Source: Spodoptera frugiperda | Taxonomy: Eukaryota > Arthropoda > Insecta > Lepidoptera > Noctuidae | NCBI RefSeq assembly: GCF_023101765.2 | Contig: NC_064228.1 | Span: 7,489,501 to 7,553,500 of the forward strand | DNA: 64,000 nt | Direction: 5' to 3' | Shown: positions 53,525-63,690 of the stretch, one piece after another | How the letters are laid out: every line of letters starts with the position of its first letter | Numbering within the stretch: position 1 is the stretch's first letter | Made by a program: the position numbers and the translations under genes | Notes under the pieces: generated by a model | Told to the model about the DNA's origin: nothing | Database searches by the model: none | Seen by the model: only the letters and a program-made list of their open reading frames with translations

Positions 53525-53678
53525 AGCTTTTTTTTAAGGGAGGAAAATCATCCAATGTCTTCCTCGCCTTAGGCGAGCCGAGAGAGAATGTCAGACTCTT
53601 ACTGACTACGTCCCTACTCCTGCTTTTCGAGCTGGAGCTCCGGTAAACCCGCTAGGTAGTCCGCAGCTCCGGATCAAA
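53525..53678 (+). repeat. Rep-B copy
   Basis: AAGGGAGGAAAATCATCCAA, TGTCTTCCTCGCCTTAGGCG, GTCAGACTCTTACTGACTAC, GTCCCTACTCCTGCTTTTCG and GTAGTCCGCAGCTCCGGATC. Both ends are visible, but AAAACCACCCC is deleted. Confidence 0.85.
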
Positions 53679-53958
53679 GTAAAATTAGCTTAAGGATAAA
53701 AAATGTGTTCTATCAAATATGTTATCTCAAACTATTATTACCTAATTATTTCATATCGTTATCTTTAATAGTACGACAGCTGCGGTATCATAGAAGAAGA
53801 TAATCCTATAAGTTTTATGTTAGAAGCAATAAACTATATCAGCTAATAAAGAACCAATTTCAATGTCAAAGTCAAACCATTTATCTTGACCACTGAAAGG
53901 TAAAAAACTTGAATTCAAAGAGAAGCGCTAGAACAGATAAATGTATAGAAAACACTTC

Positions 53959-54019
53959 ACCGTTCACACTCAACCGATGATACGTTAGTGCGACCGAAAT
54001 ATACGTCAGTTATGAACCT
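53959..54019. mobile_element. MITE-R right-end fragment
   Basis: ACCGTTCACACTCAACCGAT, GATACGTTAGTGCGACCGAA and ATACGTCAGTTATGAACC match the right half of the element at 60752-60926. Confidence 0.65.
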
Positions 54020-54079
54020 ACCCTTACTCCAAACTTTAATTCAGTTTTTAGCTAAATTAAGATGTTAACGAAGATTTAG

Positions 54080-54352
54080 ATGAAGATATTTATCGAAACA
54101 GACCTCAATACTAAACCAATTACAACAAATTCCTCAATAACTCATCTAAATACCGTTTTAGAATCGTTTACCAACATACTTGTTCCGCCAAACCTATCAA
54201 ACCCCAATAACTTTAGTCTGTTACACGCAGATCAATTTACAACCCTATCGCATCCATCATGCGGTGTACTTTTGAATGGCAGGTTTCTAAAATGGCTGAA
54301 TTTCACCCGTGAATTTGGCCCGACGCCAAAAACTATGGACCACTTTTGTTAG
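54080..54352 (+). CDS. 90-codon open frame, unknown
   Basis: ATG-initiated frame (MKIFIETDLNTKPITTNSSI...) lying outside recognised repeats. It is rich in Asn, Thr, Leu and Pro with no signal peptide, membrane span or known motif. The context of the ATG (TTTAGATGAAG) is poor and no poly(A) or splice signal supports it. More likely chance than a gene. Confidence 0.12.
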   Translation: MKIFIETDLNTKPITTNSSITHLNTVLESFTNILVPPNLSNPNNFSLLHADQFTTLSHPSCGVLLNGRFLKWLNFTREFGPTPKTMDHFC

Positions 54353-54822
54353 ATACATCTATTGATGTACTTTTCGTTATAAACGATGCTTTAGTCTTTG
54401 AACTTTAAATATCCCATAGGTCAACGTTAAATGGCTTTTTAGCTAGTTAAAAATATACTACGGCTAATAGTCTGGGTAATTTATTGTTAATTATGGAGCG
54501 GTTTGTAAAAAAATCAAATTCTATTCTGTCTCTTTTTTTATTTGTTTACCTTTTCTTTCTTGTAGTTTTGTTTCGCTGATAAACGACATTGACTTCTAGC
54601 TTTGTTTTTGATTAATTATATTTGACATTAGTCGGCTTATCTTCTGTCCTTTTCTTATTTATTTCTTTTGCTTTCGTTTGTACGGTTTTACAAATTATAT
54701 TCATCTTCTATTTTTTTTTTATTACAAATGTGTTCTGTCCATAACCTTGCTCAGTGTTTAATTTTTTTGTCATTATCATTATTTTCTTTGGACAATATTA
54801 TTTGAGTTATTAAACTTTTAGT
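54353..54822. other. Unique AT-rich, T-run-rich stretch
   Basis: Nothing recognised. Confidence 0.3.
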
Positions 54823-55152
54823 GTGCTTTTCCACCAGAGATGTGCTATGCTACGTTGCTGTGGATGCTTTTGGCTTCCATCGATCATATTCATTAGTACA
54901 TCTAGCTAAGCGCAAATGGACTCAGCTAACCTATGTTTTTATATAGATATATGCATGCTATGGATAGCTTCCCTACTATCGATACATCACATACTCGAGC
55001 TGCGCATCTTTCTTGCATAGCTACTTTGCTGCGGCTTACTCACACAGTTACATACCTTTGTATCGGTGGAAACGGTCACATACTTTCACAGCTTAGCTAA
55101 TACCTACATTTTCGCACCATAGCTACATAGCACATCTTTGCTTGAAAAGCAC
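54823..55152. mobile_element. MITE-G, full copy (330 bp)
   Basis: Terminal inverted repeats: GTGCTTTTCCACCAGAGATG and TGCTATG on the left; CATAGCACATCTTTGCTTGA and AAAGCAC on the right. The interior has TGGCTTCCATCGATCATATT, GATATATGCATGCTATGGAT, CTACTATCGATACATCACAT and CTCGAGCTGCGCATC. Non-autonomous DNA element without coding capacity; other copies at 5539, 10470, 26601, 28169 and 61813. Confidence 0.85.
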
Positions 55153-55572
55153 CCTTATAGCTGGTATGTAATTATAATTTACAGCTTCACTATTAATATA
55201 ATTAGATTATACCAAAAGATATACTGCCAATATCAATCTAATATAAATCTATAATTAATCCTAATTTACAACATCTCTCTAACGCATTTCGCCTGTAGCA
55301 TTTTATAGATCGTTTCGTTTGTTTATCGGTGTTACATATATTAATGTACCTGCAAAGTGCAATACGAAAATAATCTTTACGACATTCTTCTCTGATATTA
55401 ATTGATTTAATCACTAATGAAACTTCCGACATGTATTTTAAAGTACCATATCTCATATCCCTTTTTAATTTCACACATACGTCAAAAATATCCGAATAAA
55501 ATGAAAATAATTCAATAAAATATGGAACAGATTCGAACGTATCGTAATAAAAGTAAAAAATGTGTGGAAATC
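55153..55572. other. Unique AT-rich stretch
   Basis: A 78-codon minus-strand frame at 55238 is unrecognised. Confidence 0.3.
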
Positions 55573-55700
55573 GCGCGCGAGTGGGTAGTCGGCGAAAAGT
55601 TTAAATTTCCGGACGTGCTAGCTGGCGGGCGTCATTCTGTGATCGACACGCGGACCGGCAGGACGTGTCGCGGAAATTAACTTTAACGTTCACGCGTATC
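55573..55700. promoter_or_regulatory. GC-rich unique island
   Basis: CGCGCGCGAGTGGGTAGTCG, GGACGTGCTAGCTGGCGGGC, ACACGCGGACCGGCAGGACG and TGTCGCGGAAATTAAC stand out strongly from AT-rich flanks and match no repeat here. Possible promoter or enhancer; no transcript start or exon was recognised. Confidence 0.3.
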
Positions 55701-56063
55701 AGATTGCCGTGATAGTGGAATAAAAAACATACGATTTTTTAATACACTATCGCGTCAGCTGGGTCGCGAAGTGCAAGCTTGCAATGAAAACATTTTTGTA
55801 TTTTATTTTCCAGATTTTCAAACGCTATTCTTTAATATGCTTTTCGTGGAAATGAACTGAACGCTTAAGTGTCCGTTTTATGGGCTATAACTTGGAATTA
55901 TTAATATAACTGTTAAAATCTACTACCTGCTTGCTGGTCTGGGTGGAATTATGTTTTATTTATGCAAGCGAATGGAAAATCTTCGACGAAGCGCTTTTAC
56001 GTATTTCGTTCCACAAGTTCCACTGCTTAGCAATATTGATCTGAGATTCAATACCAACAGTAC

Positions 56064-56112
56064 GTAAAACTCTACTTTCCCCTATACCTAATAGGGGAAA
56101 GTAGAGTTTTAC
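56064..56112. other. Perfect 22-bp hairpin
   Basis: 56064-56085 and 56091-56112 are exact inverted copies (GTAAAACTCTACTTTCCCCT start) around a 5-base loop. No matching repeat elsewhere in the window. It lies within unique AT-rich sequence (55701-56379). Confidence 0.9.
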
Positions 56113-56379
56113 TCTTACTAGTGGTCGCCTAGTGGTTGAAATTCAACCATATACAATTTACAATACCACTTAACATACGTTCAAGGATAATTTTTATTTA
56201 ACTCAAACTCAAACAAACTCTTTTATAAAACTCTATTCATATGAGACGTCAATATCATCGCAATGTCTATCGATTTTGACGTTTTGTCAAATACGATCAG
56301 ATACTATGCATGTGTGTGTAATGTTTTATTTATTGATTTAATGTACTTTCTAAGCATTATTTTTGAAAAATATTAGCGT

Positions 56380-56495
56380 TCTGTACTTCTCCTACACATA
56401 AACTATAAGTGTACCAAATTTTATGCTCCTACGTCCGCGCAATTTTCGTAAAAAGCGGTCCAAAGTTTTAGCATCACGTATTAATATATAGATTA
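56380..56495 (+). repeat. Retroelement tail-like fragment
   Basis: TACACATAAACTATAAGTGT, ACCAAATTTTATGCTCCTAC, GTCCGCGCAATTTTCGTAAA and ACGTATTAATATATAGAT resemble common lepidopteran RTE/SINE 3' tails. Attribution is from general familiarity. Downstream, 56496-57023 is unique. Confidence 0.45.
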
Positions 56496-57023
56496 TTTTA
56501 CTATTATTTATGTGTGAGAGTTTAGAATGTTACTTAGTGCATGCCCTCAGTTTATCCCCTTTATTATATGGATCACATAACTGGCGTAAATTGAATGAAA
56601 TTATACAGTCCTAAATAATAATTTCGTTTTCTACAGAATAAAAACAAAGTACCTAAGAGTATTTAATACCTACCGGCAAGGAAGGTATTATCATTTGACA
56701 GCGACGTAATCTATGTAATTACGCCGAGTAAGATAGATAACGTTGTCTAATTGTTATGTAATTTCCAAAAACATTTCTATTTTTATATAATATAGATACT
56801 TACTTGCAAATCATGCTGTTTACTTGTATTAAATGTGAAAATCATCACGTGTCGTGTTTTCGATTATAATATAATCATCATGTGATCGTTGTTAGGTGTC
56901 CTCATTAATGAGGTTATAATATTACTGTTGGAGGACGGTGTTGGATTTCATGATATGCATACCTGTCTTGCTCTTAACGGATTGAAAGGTGGAAGTTTAC
57001 ATATCTTGGGATTATTTCATTTA

Positions 57024-57162
57024 TATGGCAATAGGCTCACACATACTACATGCTAAACTCACACTACTACACTTACATGAGACTTATAACATAATTGGTG
57101 AAAATTGAGTGTACATTGTACAGTAGCATTACGTGCTGTACTGTGCACCTCTGCCTACCCCT
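57024..57162 (+). mobile_element. SINE-1 body fragment
   Basis: TATGGCAATAGGCTCACACA, CATGAGACTTATAACATAAT, TGGTGAAAATTGAGTGTACA, GCATTACGTGCTGTACTGTG and CACCTCTGCCTACCCCTTTG. The head is missing. Confidence 0.75.
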
Positions 57163-57204
57163 TTGGTTTCGCCCGTGTACACGTGGTTAAAATGTAGCTT
57201 AAGT

Positions 57205-57310
57205 GTTTTTCCAGACCATACTCTACCCCTGTTTCAAATTGTATGCCGATATCATCCGTTTTGTCGTGTTTTAGTAACAAACTCACAAACTATTAGTAAG
57301 AGTAAGATTT
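57205..57310 (+). repeat. Rep-E copy
   Basis: TTCCAGACCATACTCTACCC, CTGTTTCAAATTGTATGCCG and AACTATTAGTAAGAGTAAGA match the 49290 copy in order. The 132-codon + strand frame from 57133 runs across the SINE-1/Rep-E junction and is not a gene. 57311-57830 is unique. Confidence 0.5.
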
Positions 57311-57830
57311 TCATAAATCACTTGTTAGAAAACAATCAGTTACTCCTCAAAACGACACAACATTACTTAAAATTCCACACAACACTTACAATTACAATAC
57401 ATTGCAGAATAATTTACCCACAATTTGTCAACTTTTTTTTTATTCCATCCCAACAACTGAACATCAATTCCAAACTACCCACTATAATACACATCAGTGC
57501 AGAAATATTACCGCACAAATACGTCACATAATTCTCAAATTAATTATCGTAGGAAATCACAGTGAGTGTAATCAAGTACGGGTTTCTTAGTTGCGAATTT
57601 ATTGCAGATGTAATGATTCAGGTTAAAATGTTGATGTTCGGCGCTGAAATAATTTGCCAGGCAAAGTGCCAGGTTTCGCTCCCGATTATGTCTTTTTCGT
57701 TGCTTCTTTATTTTAGCTATGAATGGTATAGTTTTTGGCTGGTTTTCGCGGTTTGTTTCGTCTGTTAGTTTTTGTTGGTTTTGGCTTTGGAAAATAATGT
57801 GGATGTGGTTTTACTTTACTGATATAATAA

Positions 57831-57989
57831 AGGGTTTTTTAAGGGGTAAAATCATCCAATGACGTCTCGCGCCATAGGCGAGGCGATAGGGAGTGTGAGA
57901 ATCTTACTGACTAAAAACCACCCTGTTCCTACTCGTGCATTTTGAGCTGGAGCCCCGTAAACCCGTTAGGTAGTCCGCAGCTTCGGATC
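57831..57989 (+). repeat. Rep-B copy
   Basis: AGGGGTAAAATCATCCAATG, ACGTCTCGCGCCATAGGCGA, GTGAGAATCTTACTGACTAA, AAACCACCCTGTTCCTACTC and TAGTCCGCAGCTTCGGATC. Complete. Confidence 0.85.
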
Positions 57990-59275
57990 ATTGGCGTCTC
58001 TGAAAATAATGGAATGATTTCATAAATACACCACCTTACATCTTACATCACCTTGGGAAGCTTACATTTCTGGAAGTAATATAGGCTACTCGTAGGTTCG
58101 AGGGATTCGGGGCTAATAGTTTTTAACGTGTATTTTGACAGTATATTTATAACAATACTTAACTTGACACAAATCTCTTAACAAAAGAACTCTAATGCAG
58201 TATTATCAGGAGAGCCTTTGAAAAAGTTTTCACATGCACGAATAATTTCTTGCCATCTTGACGTCAAGTCGTTTCTAAAGTCACTGTTGAACGTTGAAGA
58301 AAAAATATCTCGACTCAACGATGGTGAAATAAAGACGAAGCCCCATTAAACTTCTTCTAAAGGTTTTCCAGTACTGTAGCTTTTATGAACATTTTTCATC
58401 AAATTTTTCTTTTTATCATTCATTCCTGTGTGAAATACTAGTGTTTCATTTTTTACCTAGATATTTCACTGGGAATTTTGTCGGTTATCATTTTGTGAAT
58501 ATTTTAAAGATTTTTCTGGTTTTGCTTTTCTTCAATCTTGTAAGTTTTTTTTTTTAAACGGTAAAGTATTTTGTGGCTTTAATTGTAATGTGTATAAATT
58601 TTAACATATTGCTGTTGTTCAATCTTTGCTTTGGTATTCTTATGTTTTAAAACACACATTATAAATCACGTAAAGGTCATGATGATGATAATAGGAGTAA
58701 CATTAAGGACTTATTTCACAATGTATGGATAACCGCTATGTATCAGATAACATTAAATTAAGAACGTAATTTATATACACCATCTGTCACATACGTTCAT
58801 AGGGCACTTATGTATATGAAGGGAGTGAAACAAGCGCTAAGTATAAAAAAATAATAATAAGTAAACAGTAGACTATAATCTATACATATAATAATAAGTA
58901 AACATGTGTCATGGTGTCTATACTTATACATTTGCTATCGAAACAAAACATATAATATGTGCTTAAAAAACTAAATTTCACTCATCACCCGTTCATTGTC
59001 ATACAAAAAACAAAACAACACCAATAAAACAACGTACTGTCAACTTTAATAATAATTTACATGAAACAACAACATGTGTACAATGATTGGACATTAATAT
59101 CGATAAAATGGTGATACACCTGTTTGATAAAACTATTTATAAATACTATTTATCAGTCGCATTTGGTTCGTATTCGCTTTAATCCCGTATCTTAATGCTT
59201 TTCATATGGCATCCGATGCCTATAACAGTTTCAATAATTCAATATTGGTATTATTAAATGATTCTATTAATATTT
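57990..59275. other. Unique AT-rich stretch
   Basis: It holds the 12-base palindrome CTTGACGTCAAG (58257-58268, an exact TGACGTCA) and a small direct repeat, ATAATAATAAGTAAACA, near 58850 and 58890. No gene. Confidence 0.35.
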
Positions 59276-59458
59276 GACTGCCTCGTTGGTCGAGTGGTTG
59301 CAAGTGCAACTGCCGATCAAGGGGTCTCGGGTTCGATTACCGGGTCGGGCAAAGTATTGTATTTTCGAAAAATTTCGCAGTAGTAGCACGGAGTCTGGGA
59401 TTATGCCCAATATATGGCAATAGGTTGTACATTGTAAAACACAAATGGTGAAAAGTCG
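59276..59458 (+). mobile_element. SINE-1 with intact RNA polymerase III promoter
   Basis: A tRNA-derived head with a consensus A box (TGGTCGAGTGG, 59287-59297) and a near-consensus B box (GGTTCGATTAC, 59330-59340). The body follows: GGGTCGGGCAAAGTATTGTA, TTTTCGAAAAATTTCGCAGT, AGTAGCACGGAGTCTGGGAT, TATATGGCAATAGG and AAATGGTGAAAAGT. The 3' third (CTCTGCCTACCCC part) is missing. Best head among SINE-1 copies. Confidence 0.88.
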
Positions 59459-59863
59459 TTAGTACAATTAGTTCTCAGTTTATTTTAATGTCCGTTTTGT
59501 AGATTATTTTAAAACGTTTAGTTTTATACGTAAAAGTTACGTATTTGCTCCCACGCCTACGCTTTGATTCGTTTTATCTAAGTATTGTTACCTTATATGA
59601 CAATGTAAACAAGGGTCAAAAATTTTTCATTACCTAACTGACGGACTAAATAGATTTTTAATTTTCATACCCCGTCATCGTCCCTATTGTTTGGGCTACA
59701 GGATCCATATAATAGTTACATACATAACTGTTGATAACAAAGTAGGTATCTATATGAGTATTTTAGTAGCATGAACATTGTACTATTGTAAACAGCAAAA
59801 CTAGAATGAGCTGTCGTCGGCAGTATTTCCGAACCAATACGACCTTCAAACCTTCAAGAAAAA

Positions 59864-59989
59864 GCGTACACCTTTTTAAAAGGCCGGCAACGCACCTGTG
59901 ACTCCTCTGGTGTTGCGGGTGTCCATGGGCGGCGCTGATCGCTTACCATCAGGTGACCAGTCTGCTCGTTTGCCCCCTATTCCATAAAG
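59864..59989 (-). repeat. Rep-A2, best copy
   Basis: AAAGCGTACACCTTTTTAAA, AGGCCGGCAACGCACCTGTG, ACTCCTCTGGTGTTGCGGGT, GTCCATGGGCGGCGCTGATC, GCTTACCATCAGGTGACCAG and TCTGCTCGTTTGCCCCCTAT. It shares the core with Rep-A but has its own ends, as at 23496-23608. Confidence 0.8.
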
Positions 59990-60751
59990 AAAAATTTAGA
60001 AGTAGAAAGGGATATACTGAGTATACATATGCTGAGTACTGGCCTTTTTGCGCCGTGAATACTTTAATTATCTTTATTTTATCAATTATATTGTATGTTT
60101 ATTATTTTTGTAATCGGTGCAAATAAACTATTTTACTTTCTTTCTTTCTTAAATTATGTGTGTTAATTAATCAAAGTACAACATGAGAAAGTCTCCTGAT
60201 GAGTTGGCAAGTGACGAGACAATGGCGGAAGTTTTATTTGTGACGGTATTTGCTGTGTGCCAATATAAGTGGAGCAGAATGTTAGTCTTGTAGTGTTGCG
60301 TGGTCCAAGCTGTGAGGGGGAGCGGGTTAAGTTTGTTGCTTGAAGTATTTTTTGGGAGTTTTTTTTGCTGCCTTGGATGTGTTGGAGATTGGATTGTAAA
60401 TTAATGGAAGCCTACAGAGTCTTCATTCCTTATTTGACTTCACTCAATAAAATGAAGATAAGAACTAGTTATGATTTAAATCTGGGTATGCTTCCGCATT
60501 TCATAGATATTCTATGAAATTTTCTCGATCCGAAAATACTGGCTGAATTTGAATTAACAGTCATGCTTAAGATCACAAGAATGTATTATTTATAGTGTGC
60601 ATAACTTAGGAAAAAATAATAAACAGAATTAAACACGTCCGAAAAATACTGTTTGACATAGCTAACTTTTCTCACCATTTAAGCCAAATATCGTTGGTTT
60701 CATACTACTATTACTTTACCCAAACTAAATACTAGACAGCGACAGTAAGTG
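59990..60751. other. Unique AT-rich stretch
   Basis: A hairpin ATTTCATAG-ATATT-CTATGAAAT lies at 60498-60520. No gene. Confidence 0.3.
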
Positions 60752-60926
60752 TCGGTTCATATCTTATGGAACACGCGTCGCATATTATCGGTCGCATAAC
60801 GCCAAAACAGACAAATATATAAAAAAAACAACGAAGATAAATAAATTGACCGTTCACACTCAACCGATGATACGTCAGTACCACCGATGATACGCTCGAT
60901 ATACTTCAAGTCAGGATATGAACCGA
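60752..60926. mobile_element. MITE-R, full copy (175 bp)
   Basis: Perfect 12-base terminal inverted repeats, TCGGTTCATATC (60752-60763) and GATATGAACCGA (60915-60926). The interior includes ACGCGTCGCATATTATCGGT, CCGTTCACACTCAACCGATG and an internally repeated CCGATGATACG. No coding capacity. Confidence 0.7.
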
Positions 60927-61033
60927 ATCTAAAAAACAACGAACCATCTCAATCCGACCACCAGTATACCTTCTGCCAAAACGATCAAGCGCATTATTTT
61001 CATCAGCTCTCTCCGTTCTATATCCGTGTCCGA

Positions 61034-61041
61034 TGACGTCA
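61034..61041. promoter_or_regulatory. Exact TGACGTCA site
   Basis: CGATGACGTCACGATG in unique sequence 60927-61812. One of at least eight in the window. Confidence 0.22.
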
Positions 61042-61812
61042 CGATGCAACAATGTCTCATTGTTATGTTTAATTACATCGTCTGTGTCACATTATTTTGA
61101 ATATAATGTACCGTCACTGATCTAATGCCTGGACTCTCTGCCAACCGGTATTTAGACCGAGCAATAGAAAGATATAGGGCTGTGTTGATGGAAGTCGGTA
61201 CTTGGTAATTGGTTTGTTATTGTTTTGTGATGTGTTGAGGTGTTAAAAGAGAAATTGCTGTGGATATTAGATAGTTTGTTGGGTATTTTTGTTGAAAAGT
61301 TGATTAAAATGTTTATCTTTAAATATCTCATGTTTTGATGGAGCTTTCGGTGGGGCAAGTCCTTGAGTGGCGCTGATTGCCTTTATTAGGCTCATTTCCC
61401 TTATCGGTGTTGAAGGTAGCTCCCTAGTCTTTCTCTTCAAAAAGCTAGGCGCCTTTGAAACCTTCAGGTTTCACCCCATCATAAAAAAGCCGACTCATTT
61501 GTCCACTAGCACAAAAAGGGATTAATCTTTCTTCAAGCATAGATTTTATATTATGAACAAAATAAATAATCCATAATATGCCACATTGGGCTCACAGGAA
61601 ACGCATTCCTTTATATCATCAATGGAGTTAAATGAAAACATCAATACAGCATCTATTGTTATTAATAAAGATCCATTATGTACGGAATATTTTGCCCGAC
61701 TTTCATCTCTTGACTTCTGCCCTTTTGATAATACGGTGATAGGTAATTAACTTACTGTAGTGAAAAATATTTTTGTATTTTGCTCACAGATGATAAGCAG
61801 CATAATAAATAT
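61042..61812. other. Unique stretch
   Basis: Around 61360-61490 a C/T-richer segment (GGCTCATTTCCCTTATCGGT, ACCTTCAGGTTTCACCCC) resembles no repeat here. No gene. Confidence 0.3.
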
Positions 61813-61912
61813 GCTTTTTCGCCAGAGATGTGCTATGCTACGTTGTTGTGGTTGCGTTTGGCTTCCACCAATCATATTCAGGGTACATTTAGCTTAGCAC
61901 TGGTGAAAAAAT
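61813..61912. mobile_element. MITE-G left-end fragment
   Basis: GCTTTTTCGCCAGAGATGTG, CTATGCTACGTTGTTGTGGT, TTGGCTTCCACCAATCATAT and TTAGCTTAGCACTGGTGAAA. It stops inside the element. Confidence 0.75.
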
Positions 61913-62651
61913 CTAAAATGAATTTTGCCTTTATTTGATCTCAACTTTTGACTTTGTTTAATTATTTTGTTTGCTGCTTTGTTTATTTTTGAGTGTCCAA
62001 AAATTACAATTATGTGTCCCTAACGTCCCGTTCTTACCACAATTCTCTAATCATCAAACTCTCAAATCGCTACAGCTTTTGATTCACCCGCTACCGCCTA
62101 CACATTGAACCAAACAAAACCAAATAGTTTTATTTAATCCGAACTCATTGTCTCCCATCACTCGTTGCGTCGCTAGACAGTTGTCGTTACGTCTCGCATT
62201 ATTTTTGATAGCAATGACGCATGTCAATACGTTAGGACAATCGCCCGGGCTTGTCACTTGTGCCAGATTTATATGTTGATCTCTTTTTGTTGAGATTAGT
62301 ATTGATCTCTGTAGATTAATATTAATTATGCTGTGTCAATTGGAACTGTCTGCTTTATAGTTTGATCTTAAGTAGTCAGTTAAAATAATTGATTGGGTTC
62401 TATATTGGATCGCTTTATTTGAGTAGTCATTTATTTAAAGTCATCTAAATTTAAAATACGACTCGGGAAGTGTTTATATAGTAGCATAAATGAAACAAAC
62501 TGAGGCCTAAAGTATGAAAAAATCGCTCTCGTTTTTAAAACAACTGCGTTGTACTTGTATTTCCTGTGTATTGGTCATTGGTCATTAATATTAAGTCAAA
62601 AATCAAACTCAACATTTGTTTCAACTAAACCATAAATAGCTACTTTTCGGT
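61913..62651. other. Unique stretch
   Basis: A GC-richer part at 62150-62265 contains CGTTACGTCTCGCATT and AATCGCCCGGGC-like text. No gene. Confidence 0.3.
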
Positions 62652-62796
62652 GGAAGACCTAACGGTTTTCCGGGTGTCCGACTCGAAAAGCAAGAGTAGG
62701 AAAAGGGTGACTTTTAGTCAGTAATAATCTCACACTTCTTATCGCCTCACCCAATGCAGAAGAAGTCATTGGATGACCCCTCCCCCCTAAAAAAGC
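62652..62796 (-). repeat. Rep-B copy
   Basis: GAAGACCTAACGGTTTTCCG, GACTCGAAAAGCAAGAGTAG, GACTTTTAGTCAGTAATAAT and AGTCATTGGATGACCCCTCC, reverse orientation, diverged but complete except the far end. Confidence 0.8.
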
Positions 62797-63189
62797 GTCT
62801 TGTCAGCAAAACCCTTAATTCTTTCGCTCTACTTTAAAAAAAAAATGAGAACCGAAAATTCCTCAAAAAACACGTTATCACCTTGTCATAAGATGCAGGT
62901 GCCTCTGATATTAATTGCATGAGAGTGACGTTGTATTTTCCACCCCGGCCATCAATATTGTTATCACAATTAATCAGTAAGTCAACGGGAATGTGCGTGA
63001 ACCTTATCATTGCTGAAATGATTAATTAATGTTACCTACTTCGTTTTTTTTTCATTAGAAAATTAGTAAACTGTTGATTGGACATCCATCTTGATAGGTA
63101 GGTAAACTTGGGAATTTAAGTCGTAGTAAAGAACATTTTAAATAAAACATGTATCAAGAAGCCATGTCACACATTTTTATTATTAGTTA
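62797..63189. other. Unique AT-rich stretch
   Basis: Nothing recognised. Confidence 0.3.
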
Positions 63190-63372
63190 CCCTACCAAGG
63201 CCCAATTATCGCCTTTCCCAATCCTCGATTTTCCAACAACCCTTAAATTCCTAACCACTAAAATGCCGACAACGCACTTGTAACGCCAAGGTGTTTCAAG
63301 TGTCCATGGTCAGCGGCGATTGCTCACCATAAGGTGTTCCATATGCTCGTTTACCGGCTTATTTCACAAATA
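63190..63372 (-). repeat. Rep-A, 3'-truncated
   Basis: CAAGGCCCAATTATCGCCTT, TCCCAATCCTCGATTTTCCA, CAACGCACTTGTAACGCCAA, GTCCATGGTCAGCGGCGATT and GCTCGTTTACCGGCTTATTT. Confidence 0.8.
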
Positions 63373-63587
63373 AGTGTAGGTTCAATAGACTTGGAAGGTG
63401 TTTGAGTTAAATTCTCGGGTTGGACAAAGTGTAATTAGGGTATTTGATATTGAAAATTCATAATTATATAACAGATTCTCAAAGCCGTAGTTTATGTATT
63501 TTGCAATACATTCATTTAAACCTAATCTACGAGTGGGTATCCATTTGCTTACTCCTTTGGGAGACACAAGACATAAGTATATAAGCT

Positions 63588-63690
63588 ATCTATACTAATA
63601 TTATAATGCTGAAGAGTTTGTTTGTTTGTTGTTTTGTTTGTTTGAACGCTCTAATCTCCGGTACTACTGGTGTTTGATAAAGATCAGGCA
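63588..63690 (+). repeat. Rep-F 5' part
   Basis: CTATACTAATATTATAATGC, TGAAGAGTTTGTTTGTTTGT, TTGAACGCTCTAATCTCCGG and TACTACTGG are the usual start of this lepidopteran repeat. The remaining 310 bases to the window end (63691-64000) show nothing recognised. Confidence 0.65.

Noticed and set aside
57133..57531. 132-codon + strand frame
   Set aside because: It starts inside SINE-1 and crosses a Rep-E copy; amino acid content follows C/T- and A-rich DNA.
59276..59345. tRNA gene
   Set aside because: A and B boxes are present but the cloverleaf is not intact and the sequence continues into a SINE body; the same holds at 50458-50530, 18187-18258, 31941-32012 and 44189-44245.
60498..60520. Hairpin ATTTCATAG/CTATGAAAT
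   Set aside because: Nine-base AT-rich stem is within chance expectation.
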